From: Viscum album | Lineage: Eukaryota; Streptophyta; Magnoliopsida; Santalales; Viscaceae | Reading direction: 5' to 3' | Assembly (NCBI GenBank): GCA_963277665.1 | Contig: OY728163.1 | Coordinates: 1,906,940,644-1,907,004,643 of the forward strand | DNA length: 64,000 nt | The notes under the pieces: model-generated | The model's database searches: none | Seen by the model: only the letters and a program-made list of their open reading frames with translations | Told to the model about the DNA's origin: nothing | Part shown: positions 11,690 through 22,300 of the stretch, in pieces | Layout of the letters: the number at the start of each line of letters is the position of its first letter | How positions within the stretch are numbered: the first letter of the stretch is position 1 | Translations under genes and position numbers: made by a program

Positions 11690-12640
11690 TGCAGCATAAC
11701 GGCTATGTTACGAGGTTTTAGAAGACATTAAAAAGAGAGGGAAAATGGGTCAAACATTCATAAATGACCCATAAAAAAGTAGATGGACAGAATAAGAAGG
11801 ATACATGATCATGGTAATGAAATTTCAAGGACATACCATTTGAAATGAAAAACATGGAAGGAAGACAAAAATTAGATTTCTCTTATGAAAGTTCGACAGC
11901 CTAACGACGTTACTTAAACTTCAAAAAAATGATTTGAAAAGATCAAATAGGGTCTCTCATCATGTGAACATAAGAGTTCAGTATGATAGATATTGAGATA
12001 ATTCCCCAACATAATTAAAAAGTAACTTGAAAGACTTGACATGAAAGTAGAACTTTGAAAAGTATGAGAAGGGTGAAAGAATCCCCTAAAAAATTCGGCA
12101 GCCTAACGGCGCCACTTAAAACTTCAAAATACTGAATTGAAGAGATCAAATGGGGTCTCTCATCATATGAACATAAGAGTCCAGTATGATAGATATAGAG
12201 ATCATACCCCAACATAACAAAAAGTAACTTGAAAGAATTGACATGAAAGTAGAACTTCAAAACGAGAAGGGTGAAGAACCACTTAAAAATTTGGCAGCCT
12301 AACGGCGCCACTTAAAACTTAAAAATACTGAATTGAAGAGATCAAATGGGGTCTCTCATCATATGATCATAAAAGATCAGTATGATAAATTTAGAGATCA
12401 TACCCCAACATAATACAAAGGAACTTGAAATACTTTACATGAAAATAGATCTTGAAAAATGAGAAGGGAGAAAGAATCCGTTACAAAAATTTCGGCAGCC
12501 TAACGGCGCCACTTAAAACTTCATAAAACGAAATAATGAGAGTAAGAGGGGATATCTCATTATATGAACATGAAAAGGGAAGTGATAGGAGTATAAAAGA
12601 ACATCCTCCAACATAAGAACATGGAGTATAAAAGGAATGA
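11690..12640 (-). repeat. Tandem array of about 200-bp units inside the 3' LTR
   Basis: The core CAGCCTAACGGCGCC recurs at 11897 (variant), 12099, 12295 and 12496, with a more diverged copy at 11692. Spacings are 205, 202, 196 and 201 bp. Each core is followed by ACTTAAAACTTC and then GGGGTCTCTCAT. The array lies upstream, in genomic coordinates, of the LTR TATA box and therefore downstream of it in element sense. Confidence 0.85.
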
Positions 12641-12826
12641 CATAAAAGAGATTACTTGAAATGAAAGAGAGAGGTCGGATCCCTTACCTTAAAACGTAAC
12701 TCTTAAAACTCAAAGGTTGGGACCTTGAGGGCTTGGGGGCACATTGGGAGGACTCCTTGGGAGGTAATGAGACCATAACTTCGTTGGGGGAGAGTGGGGA
12801 GTCGAAAGGATGAGAGGATTTCTTGG

Positions 12827-12834
12827 TATTTATA
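12827..12834 (-). promoter_or_regulatory. TATA box in the 3' LTR of the LARD-like element
   Basis: On the minus strand the text is CCCTATAAATACC, a near-consensus plant TATA box. The same site is at 17908-17915 in the other LTR. Transcription would start about 30 bases further left and run through the repeat array. Confidence 0.65.
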
Positions 12835-13779
12835 GGGAAAGTGAGGGGACAAGGCATTAATGGCCAAGGGACACCTCAAAAGTGGTTTTCTCAAAAGCAT
12901 GGGCCCTCCCATGGTACTTCCCATGGAGTTAGGCCACATGGGGCCCCCAATACAATAATTCATCACTTTTGGCCGGCCATCCCTTAAAATATCTCATGAC
13001 ATCATCATGACACAGTTATGAGATCATTAAACATACCAAAACCCTAAAACTGTATTTTTACTATTCACTGAAAATTCAACTTTCTCAGAAAAATCCCAAA
13101 ATTTCACCTTAACAAAATATCAATGCTCTGATTTCAAAAATGAACTCCATTTTATAAAAATAATTTTTTAAATATTTTTAATTTAATTTTTAAATAAATA
13201 CACTATTCACTGAAAATTTATTTTTTCAGAAAAATCCCCAAAAATTACCATAACATAATATCGACGCTCTGAGTTAAAAAATGAAATCCATTTTATAAAA
13301 ATAATTTTCTAAATATTTTTAATTAAATTTTTAATTAAAAAACACTATTCACCCAAAAAAACTAATACTTGAATAATAATTTATGAAACCGTTATTTAAC
13401 CATTTTATTGAATCACATTACTTAATCAAGGTACCTAGATTATATTAATACTTTCTTTAAGTGAGATTACTAATCCATTTAGACACATTACTAATCCTAA
13501 TCATAAAATCACTATTCATAATTTACTATTCATCAAAAATCAAGTTGATCTTATTAGACTCTAAATTTCGTACTGAACATAATTGTAGAAGACCATTTTT
13601 TGAAAATCATTACACATTTTTAATTATTTAAGGTTTACAAAAACATTTTTAAAATATCCTTTTTCTAAAATTTATCAAAAATATGCATACTATATTTATC
13701 CGGTCATTTAAAAATTCATAAACTTCATCATAAGAAGAAATCCCAATTTTTATTTAAAACAAAGGATTACACAAGGCAG

Positions 13780-14049
13780 TTACAGTCTCCTTACATAGCC
13801 CCTTATCACACCAGCATAGGACCTAAGTGTAAGGTGTGCTAAGGTGAGAGAATCTGAGGGAGGCTCGGCTAACATCGCACGAGTAGTAATTTCTATCAGT
13901 TTGAACTTCTCACAGAGGCGATTCCGTTCTAGCTTCACACGATGAAGTTCGGCTTGGGTTTGGTCCAGAGAAAAGCCCAGTGGTGCTACCTCCTTCCCAA
14001 GTTATGTTAGATGGGCTTTGATCGGTCCAAGACTACTGGGTGAGGCCAT
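13780..14049 (-). pseudogene. Broken copy of the LTR-internal 89-codon ORF
   Basis: This is the 3' LTR counterpart of 18861-19130, at exactly the same offset (5081 bp). An in-frame TAA replaces a codon about 15 residues after the ATG, and several further substitutions are present. See the intact copy for description. Confidence 0.5.
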
Positions 14050-14283
14050 CTAATCTTCTTTCTATAATAATTAACCAAGATTACTTGTATTTAGAGACAA
14101 TAATAAAAACGTTTAGTTTCCAGCGGTCATATTGACCAATGGTCATATAACCGTCTAAACCCAATGGTCTCATTTTAATTATAATCATGTTATCAAATGA
14201 AACATTTTTGTTGAGTATAAAAATAAATAAAATAACACATAAAATTAGGAAACAAGATTTATTCAAAATTTCGGGTCGTTACA

Positions 14284-14299
14284 TTCTTCCCCCCTTAAG
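14284..14299 (-). promoter_or_regulatory. Polypurine tract of the LARD-like element
   Basis: On the minus strand CTTAAGGGGGGAAGAA directly precedes the LTR start TGTAACGACC. The same bases encode a relic of the chromovirus pol C-terminus (QFLKGGRM), whose TAA stop overlaps the first bases of the LTR, an arrangement seen in Tekay/Del-type elements. Confidence 0.85.
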
Positions 14300-15919
14300 A
14301 AATTGCGTCCTCGCAATTTTTAAAATTGGGTCTTGAAATTTCATTGAAAGTACCACATCGGAAAAGGAGTTAGTAAAATTATTACTTTAAAAGAAAGAAA
14401 GGGAAGTACAAAGGTCACCCGAGTTAACCCACACTAGGATTCCATTTAGGAAAACATGGACATGGAAGAAAAACAAAGGGTCAAGTTCTGGGGGAGAGTG
14501 ATAGAGAACATGGTTAGGAGAAAGTTAACCATAAGAAAATCCCAAACTTATGATGTGTTTAAACGGTCTTTGATTACCTAGTAGGAAACGTAAACCAACA
14601 ATGTTTTTGTTTTACGTTCCTTTTCATAATTTTGAGAAATTCATTTACAACATAAAACAAAAACATAAGAAAATATACCTATCTTCATGTAGAGTTTCAT
14701 CCTTTAATAAGTTTCTACCCAAAACTAATCTTTTCTCCAAGCTATGATCATTCAAAACTACTTGGTCTCATCAAAACACAAGAATCATCTTCATAATCCA
14801 AAAAAGATTAACTATCTATTTCTTCTATCTTTAAACATTATCCCAAAAACAGAAAGGGTAAGGTAAAACAACTCTTCAAAAAAAATCCCATAGGAATGGA
14901 AACTACTTTTAAATCTTCAAAGTTCCATGGTACTACCCAAAGTTCATCATAGGACATTCCATAAATAATGGTCCTTAAAATTCCTCAAAATAAACCAAAC
15001 TAAGATTGAAACCCAAATACAAGAAGGATTTGATAACATAGTCTTCCAAAATAAACTTCATTGTTCGTCTCCAAACAACATCAACCACACCTAACATCTT
15101 ATAACAAAAGTATCTAACCTAAACATATTTTACCCAAGATAGGTTAATCATTCCCATAAGTAACCTAAATTACTATAAGTCCACCTTAAATTCATCGATT
15201 CTTCAAAATATAAGTCAACCTTACTCCTCAATGAAAATACCGTAGTAATATATTTACCTCGATCATATAGGGTCCCTAAAATAGTGAACGTCTTCCAAAA
15301 TAATAATCATCTTTTAGTCCCCTAATCATCTCTTTCATATTAATACGGCAATCGTCGCATTTCCTATCACATTGGTTGTTGGGACATATTCTTCCATTTC
15401 CCACCATTAACTAAGAATAGAAAGTATAATTAGGGGCTTAAATACTTAGCTAATAATCATGAAAAGGAACTTAAAGCATATAAGGATAACTTGTAGAAGA
15501 AAAGTATACCATAAATTGTGATCTCCTAGGTTCTCATCTAGGTTATCCATGATCATATATTCTTATGTGAATCTTTATTTTATTTTATCTTTGTTCCTTT
15601 AACAATGGTTCATACTAAGCTTATGAATTTACCGATGCATATCCCCCGGGAGTGTCATAACCAAGAGTGCAGCAAGGCCCGTTGTCGTGTACCAGTTCCC
15701 ATTTGAGTCTAGCTCAAAGTGGTGTTTTCAGGTTTTACCCCTATGTACATCTGTGCCAGAGCCACCTCTACCTGCTCGTATCCAGACAGGGATGTATTTG
15801 CTTGGCAACCCATTACTCAATACTCACCAAAATACCAGGAAGAATTCCTATATATAAACTTTTCTATAGGTTTCTTCCTACATTTTTCATATCCTAATTT
15901 CCACAAATAACTAAACCAT
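14300..15919 (-). other. Interior of the LARD-like element, no protein domains
   Basis: About 1.6 kb of AT-rich sequence. Apart from the pol-end relic beside the polypurine tract (about 14300-14345) I find no gag knuckle, protease, RT, RNase H or integrase motif on either strand. A GC-richer block at about 15630-15830 next to the primer binding site probably belongs to the leader. On the minus strand it gives a short open stretch (WYTTTGLAALLVMTLPGD) with no assignable function. Confidence 0.7.
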
Positions 15920-15931
15920 CCTTTGATACCA
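15920..15931 (-). promoter_or_regulatory. Primer binding site, initiator tRNA-Met type
   Basis: The minus strand reads TGGTATCAAAGG two bases after the end of the 5' LTR. It matches the plant retroelement site TGGTATCAGAGC at 10 of 12 positions and sets the element's orientation. Confidence 0.8.
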
Positions 15932-16769
15932 ACTATAGCATCCCGACTTTTTATCACATAAACTTTCATTACATTATACAAAACTGAGGATCTTTAAGGT
16001 TTAGTGTCTTGGAAACCAGGAACTTAAAACATGAAAACATAAAACATTCTTCTTAAACACTTGAAAGGATTCTCCTCATGTTAATCGTAGTTTCATTACT
16101 GCATATCATAACCTGGGGACATACATCAAATGAAAGGGTGAGCAGAAGGCCCAGTAAGGGAAACAAGGGAAACATTTAACATGTGAACTTGAGATACATC
16201 AACTATGTCATGAACAAGAACTTTAAGGCATGATAAAAAAAATCATGTGGCATATCATAATAAAAATAACATTTTTCATAACTTTAAGATGTGGCTACAT
16301 CATTTAACATAGACAATCATGAACATATCACCAAGGTCCATCCCCAAGGTGTCATTTGAAAATTACCAAGGTTATTCACCAAGGTATCGTGAAAATTGTA
16401 ATCTCTAGTGGTTACATCATTACCCAATGCATTGGAGCGCTATCAGGGCTCACCCTTAATTTGTCTTTATTACCATGTGAGCCACATATATCATCATCAA
16501 ACATTTCATAAATAACCCATATAGCATAAAATAAATGGGTTTCATTTCATAATCACAACGTTTTAAAAACTGCTTTAAAGACATGATCTTTACGTCACTT
16601 TAAAACCCACAGAAAAGGAAGGTGGGTCTCATGTATGTAAATCCCAGAATTTAAAATAGAACATTTTGGTATATATTTGAATACCCCTTTAGAAGAAATA
16701 GCTTTGAGTATTCACTTAATAATATAAAAGAACTTTAGAAAAAGAAAGAGACATTTTGAGACGGAAATT

Positions 16770-17720
16770 CTGTAGCATAACGGCTATGTTACGAGGTTTT
16801 AGAAGACATTAAAAAGAGAGGGAAAATGGGTCAAACATTCATAAATGACCCATAAAACAGTAGATGGACAGAATAAGAAGGATACATGATCATGGTAATG
16901 AAATTTCAAGGACATACCATTTGAAATGAAAAACATGGAAGGAAGACAAAAATTAGATTTCTCTTATGAAAGTTCGGCAGCCTAACAGCGTTACTTAAAC
17001 TTCAAAAAAATGATTTGAAAGGATCAAATAGGGTCCCTTATCATGTGAAAATAAGAGTTCAGTATGATAGATATAGAGATAATTCCCCAACATAATTAAA
17101 AAGGAACTTGAAAGACTTGACATGAAAGTAGAACTTTGAAAAGTATGAGAAGGGTGAAAGAATCCCCTAAAACATTCGACAGCCTAACGGCACCACTTAA
17201 AACTTCAAAATACTGAATTGAAGAGATCAAATGGGGTCTCTCATCATATGAAAATAAGAGTCCAGTATGATAGATATAGAGATCATAACCCAACATAACA
17301 AAAATGAACTTGAAAGAATTGACATGAAAGTAGAACTTCAAAACGAGAAGGGTGAAGAACCACTTAAAAATTCGGTAGCCTAACGGCGCCACTTAAAACA
17401 TCAAAATACTGAATTGAAGAGATAAAATGGGGTCTCTCATCATATGATCATAAAAGATAAGTATGATAAATTTAGAGATCATACCCCAACATAATAAAAA
17501 GGAACTTGAAATACTTTACATGAAAATAGATCTTGAAAAATGAGAAGGGAGAAAGAATCCGTTACAAAAATTTCGGCAGCCTAACGGCGCCACTTAAAAC
17601 TTCATAAAACGAAATAATGAGAGTAAGAGGGGATCTCTCATTATATGAACATGAAAAGGTCAGTAATAGGAGTATAAAATAACATCCTCCAACATAAGAA
17701 CATGGAGCATAAAAGGAATG
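16770..17720 (-). repeat. Tandem array of about 200-bp units inside the 5' LTR
   Basis: Same array as at 11690-12640, with the same unit number and order. This indicates that the array was present in the parent element rather than expanded after insertion. Confidence 0.85.
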
Positions 17721-18860
17721 ACATAAAAGAGATTACTTGAAATGAAAGAGAGAGGTCGGATCCCTTACCTTAAAACGTAACTCTTAAAACTCAAAGGTTG
17801 GGACCTTGAGGGCTTGGGGGCACCTTGAGAGGACTCCTTGGGAGGTAATGAGACCAGAACTTCGTTGGGGGAGAGTGGGGAGTCGAAAGGATGAGAGTAT
17901 TTCTTGGTATTTATAGGGAAAGTGAGGGGACAAGGCATTAATGGCCAAGGGACACCTCAAAAGTGGTTTTCTCAAAAGCAAGGGCCCTCCCATGGTACTT
18001 CCCATCGAGTTAGGCCACATGGGGCCCCCAATACAATAATTCATCACCTTTGGCCGGCCATCCCTTAAAATATCTAATGACATCATCATGACATAGTTAT
18101 GAGATCATTAAACATACCAAAACCCTAAAACTGTATTTTTACTATTCACTGAAAATTCAACTTTCTCAGAAAAATCCCAAAATTTCACCTTAACCAAATA
18201 TCAATGCTCTGATTTCAAAAATGAACTCCATTTTATAAAAATAATTTTTTAAATATTTTTAATTTAATTTTTAAATAAATACACTATTCACCGAAAATTC
18301 ATTTTTTCAGAAAAATCCCCAAAAATTACCATAACATAATATCGACGCTCTGAGTTCAAAAATGAAATCCATTTTATAAAAATAATTTTTTAAATATTTT
18401 TAATTAAATTTTTAATTAAAAAACACTATTCACCCAAAAAAACTAATACTTGAATAATAATTTATGAAACCGTTATTTAACCATTTTATTGAATCACATT
18501 ACTTAATCAAGGTGCCTAGATTATATTAATACTTTATTTAAGTGAGATTACTAATCCATTTGGACACATTACTAATCCTAATCATAAAATCACTATTCAT
18601 AATTTACTATTCATCAAAAATCAAGTTGATCTTATTAGACTCTAAATTTCGTACTGAACATAATTGTAGAAGACCATTTTTTGAAAATCATTACACGTTT
18701 TTAATTATTTAGGGTTTACATAAACATTTTTAAAATATCCTTTTTCTAAAATTTATCAAAAATCTGCATACTATATATATCCGGTCATTTAAAAATTCAT
18801 AAACTTCATCATAAGAAGAAATCCCAATTTTTATTTAAAACAAAGGATTACACAAGGCAG

Positions 18861-19130
18861 TTACGGTCTCCTTACATAGCCCCTTATCACACCAGCATAG
18901 GACCTAAGTGTAAGGTGTGCTAAGGTGAGAGAATCTGAGGGAGGCTCGGCTAACATCGCACGAGTAGTAATTTCTATCAGTTTGAACTTCTCGCAGAGGC
19001 GATTCCGTTCTAGCTTCACACGATGAAGTTCAGCTTGGGTTTGGTCCAGAGCAAAGCCCAGTGGTGCTACCTCCTTCCCAAGTTCTGTTAGATGGGCTTC
19101 GATCGGTCCAAGACTACTGGGTGCGGCCAT
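18861..19130 (-). CDS. 89-codon ORF inside the LTR, function unknown
   Basis: The reading frame begins 234 bp inside the element-sense start of the 5' LTR and encodes a hydrophilic peptide. Its middle, ALDQTQAELHRVKLERNRLC, has heptad-like spacing and could form a short coiled coil. I recognise no family. It is open only in this LTR; the sister copy at 13780-14049 has an early stop. It lies upstream of the LTR TATA box (17908-17915), so the element transcript from that promoter would cover it only when read from the far LTR. It may be a captured host fragment, a remnant ORF, or chance. Expression is not supported by anything visible. Confidence 0.25.
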   Translation of the reverse strand: MAAPSSLGPIEAHLTELGKEVAPLGFALDQTQAELHRVKLERNRLCEKFKLIEITTRAMLAEPPSDSLTLAHLTLRSYAGVIRGYVRRP

Positions 19131-19364
19131 CTAATCTTCTTGCTATAATAATTAACCAAGATTACTTGTATTTAGAGACAATAATCAAAACGTTTAGTTT
19201 CCAGCGGTCATATTGACCAATGGTCATATAACCGTCTAAACCCAATGGTCTCATTTTAATTATAATCATGTTATCAAATGAAACATTTTTGTTGAGTATA
19301 AAAATAAATAAAATAACACATAAAATTAGGAAACAAGATTTATTCAAAAATTCGGGTCGTTACA

Positions 19365-19369
19365 AATTC
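19365..19369. repeat. Target site duplication AATTC, right
   Basis: Matches 10848-10852 exactly. Confidence 0.9.
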
Positions 19370-22300
19370 TATGCTCTGGATTACTACATTTAAAATATTT
19401 AGGATCAGCTCACTACTTTCCCAAGGATCATTCCATATCTCTATTTTGATGTCCCACAGCTCGTGGAAAAGATCACCATCCCCCTCTTGTTTTTCTTACT
19501 ACTCTAGAAATTTCACACACACAGTTTATGGAAATGTAGGTCTATTAATTTTTAATAATTAATACATCCTAAAATATAACTAGATTCTATGTTGAAGTAA
19601 AGTTTTCACCTGGTATATGAAATACAATTTTCTGTACTATTAGTTTGTGGAAATTTCGTTATTGAATTGTTTTAGTCACTCAGTGAACTTCCTTGGTTCC
19701 TCCTTGAACTACCTTGAATCCTCTATGAACTTCTTCACATAGTGTGGTGCGAGAGCTTTATGGTTGTATTTTTATTTAGGAACCTCTCATGATTTGTGGA
19801 TGAAATTTTCTTCATGGGACACATATTCATTATTGTCCCTTTTCCTTTTTAATCTAATAATCCCCACAAACCCCTTTCACGATCTATTCTCATGAACATT
19901 CTCTTTCCCAAAATTGATCCCCATGAACTTCTTCCTCCTTTTCAGAATCCTCCTTCAAGATCTAATTTAGACTTCCCAAAATTCTTGTATTTATAATATT
20001 TAATAATTAAAGTCTCTTTATATAATTATGTTATTTGGTTCCTTCATATAAGAATATAAATCCAAAAAAATCTATAATCACAAATACCCAAAAATCTGAT
20101 GTGGGACAACATTCACCACAAACTGCTATGTGGTTTTCATATTTCTCTAATCCTTTATAGTGGATGATTTCATCCATAAACAAAAATACCTTTGTGGGTA
20201 CTTAAAACATATCCTCAATTACCAAAATAAAATCCTCTCATAAATGATGATCATATTTTGAGCTACACTTTTACACTGAGCTTTGATCCTCTAGGGAACT
20301 GATTTTGCTACTTGGTTCTCATAGTGCACTATAGGTCCTCATAGCACTGATATGAGAAAAATATTCATTTTAATATTTTTACTCGCCATTATATGTACCG
20401 TATTTACAGTCTTCATAACACTACTACACTAATATATGGTCGGTACTCCACACTTCGCAATCTATGAACTATGGTGTGTGAAATCCATTTTGTACAGTCC
20501 TCAAAATTTCTTTCACAGTCAGTGAATTGTTATTCATGGTCTGCAAACTTCATTCCACAAAATTATTTTTGGAAATCCATTCTTTTCTGAAAAACAAACA
20601 CTTTATTTTTTCCCCGGTGTTTTTTTTCAATCACAAGGAAACTACACCACCTTAAATGCATCTTCTTCAGCAACATCATCCATAATGATTCTTGGTTGTC
20701 TAGATTTTTCAACAAACAAAATGACACCAAAAACACTTATATGGAACCTTCATGGATTTTTTTCCAATATAAATCAATAGATAATCTTCTTATGGCTGAG
20801 GATGCATTCATTGTTGGTAATGAAGGTACCTACATATCCATAAACTATGTGAATTTTATCTAGAGTAGTGAGGAAAGGTTGACGAAGAAGGTGATCCATT
20901 CCATTGAAAGTGGGCCATCGAAAGAGATATTGAGGGATTGTCCCTCGAAAAGTAGTAAGCTCTCCATAAAAATAATAAATGATGTGAGAATGGGAATATA
21001 AGTGATCTATCTTAAATATTCATTTTTAAGTGATCTGTAATGGATTTGTACATAGACACATTGACATTGTAGGCTCCTTGGATGTAGCCTAGGGAGGGAT
21101 AACCATGTAAAATTTGTATATCCTTGTACTTTCATTCTTGATTTACATTATATGCATCGTCATAAAATAAATTTAAAGGGTATAAGATCAACATAATAAT
21201 TGAAGAAGAATCAAAGATACCCTTATAATAAAGAGTACATAATCCAGTGGGAGGGATTTATTTTGAAATGAATATTTATACCCTGATTCACACCCCACCC
21301 TATTAGGGTATCTAAGAACCTTTTAGATCAAGAAGTAAATAATATTGTTTTTTTACATCCTAAGGGTAAAAAATGGTATAATATGAAACAAAATAATAAA
21401 TTTACTTACCGGATCTATTTAGTCTTATGATATACAATATAGTAGGTTAATATATATTCAATTTGAATGTGAGAGAAAACAAAAATATTATTACAACCTT
21501 GACATAGTGGTACATGGGTAGAAAATGAAGAATTATAGTTTTTTTTTAGTCAATGGGATGTTGTAATATAAGTTTCATTTTGAATAAAATGAGTATGATA
21601 TTTTCATTCTATATTTGACTACACTTATGTGTTGTTGTAATAGTTCATTTCTAACATCATATTGATGTATTGTATGACATGATGAATTTGTTCGATCATA
21701 GAGTGTGGATTTTTTTATGGGTATATTGGGATAGAATTATTATGATTAATGAGGGATGTTGTTCAAGATATGATGAGATCCTAAATATTTATTATACATG
21801 TTGAAAAAATAAATGAAATCATAGAGTGTGGATCAGATTATTTGTTTCATGTGGGTATGTAAAAATATCATACTGTGTAGAATAAATATATTGTAGAGGA
21901 AATTATTGTTAAAAAAACTCATTGTGATCAATGATTTGAGGTTGTGTTTCAGAACTAGTAAGAAATTTGTGTGGGTTTGATTGGTAATTAATGAGTTTAT
22001 GTTTTGATAAAAAAATATATATTCAATAGAAATGAGTGTTTAGAGGAAGTTTCAAATAGTAAACATGTAAACAAACTTGATTAATTCATAGGAATTAAGG
22101 AATATAATTACTCAAGATTAATTGTGATTAATTGTATAGTTTTATTATGTATTGTTTTATAAAATGTGTCACAAATAGTGGAAAGGATAGATATGTGTTT
22201 CCTCTGGGTGGTAGGAATGATAGTATATTCCCATGAGGTGGAGGGGGGAATATCCATTGTATTTTATATCATTAGAATACATATTCTTTTGGCTAGATTG

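Larger units (their letters stand above)
10853..14283 (-). repeat. 3' LTR of the LARD-like element
   Basis: 3431 bp, nearly identical to 15934-19364. In element sense it begins TGTAACGACCCG (right edge) and ends ...CGGGATGATATA (left edge), so the termini are TG...TA rather than TG...CA. It holds the subrepeat array (about 11690-12640), a TATA box at 12827-12834 and a broken copy of the 89-codon ORF. Short open frames at 12015-12311 and 12703-12966 lie within repeats and are not taken as genes. Confidence 0.95.
10853..19364 (-). mobile_element. LARD-like chromovirus-derived LTR element with no genes
   Basis: Two LTRs of identical length (3431 bp) flank a 1650-bp interior, and a 5-bp duplication AATTC (10848-10852 and 19365-19369) borders the whole. 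The primer binding site (15920-15931) and polypurine tract (14284-14299) both point to minus orientation. The interior has no gag or pol domain, so transposition would need proteins from an autonomous relative. The LTR 5' end TGTAACGACCCG and a pol C-terminal relic overlapping the tract (...RTQFLKGGRM then stop) point to a Tekay/Del-type chromovirus ancestor. The LTRs differ by scattered substitutions only, so the insertion is fairly recent; it lies in the LTR of the decayed copia element. Confidence 0.93.
15934..19364 (-). repeat. 5' LTR of the LARD-like element
   Basis: 3431 bp, the partner of 10853-14283. It ends (left edge, element sense) with CGGGATGCTATA, beside the primer binding site. 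It contains the TATA box at 17908-17915, the subrepeat array (cores near 16978, 17180, 17376 and 17577) and the intact 89-codon ORF. Confidence 0.95.

Noticed and set aside
10853..19364. Segmental tandem duplication of a 3.4-kb block
   Set aside because: The 5-bp target duplication, primer binding site and polypurine tract show the two copies are LTRs of one element. The same reasoning applies to 38426-50180 and, with a primer binding site, to 55500-64000.
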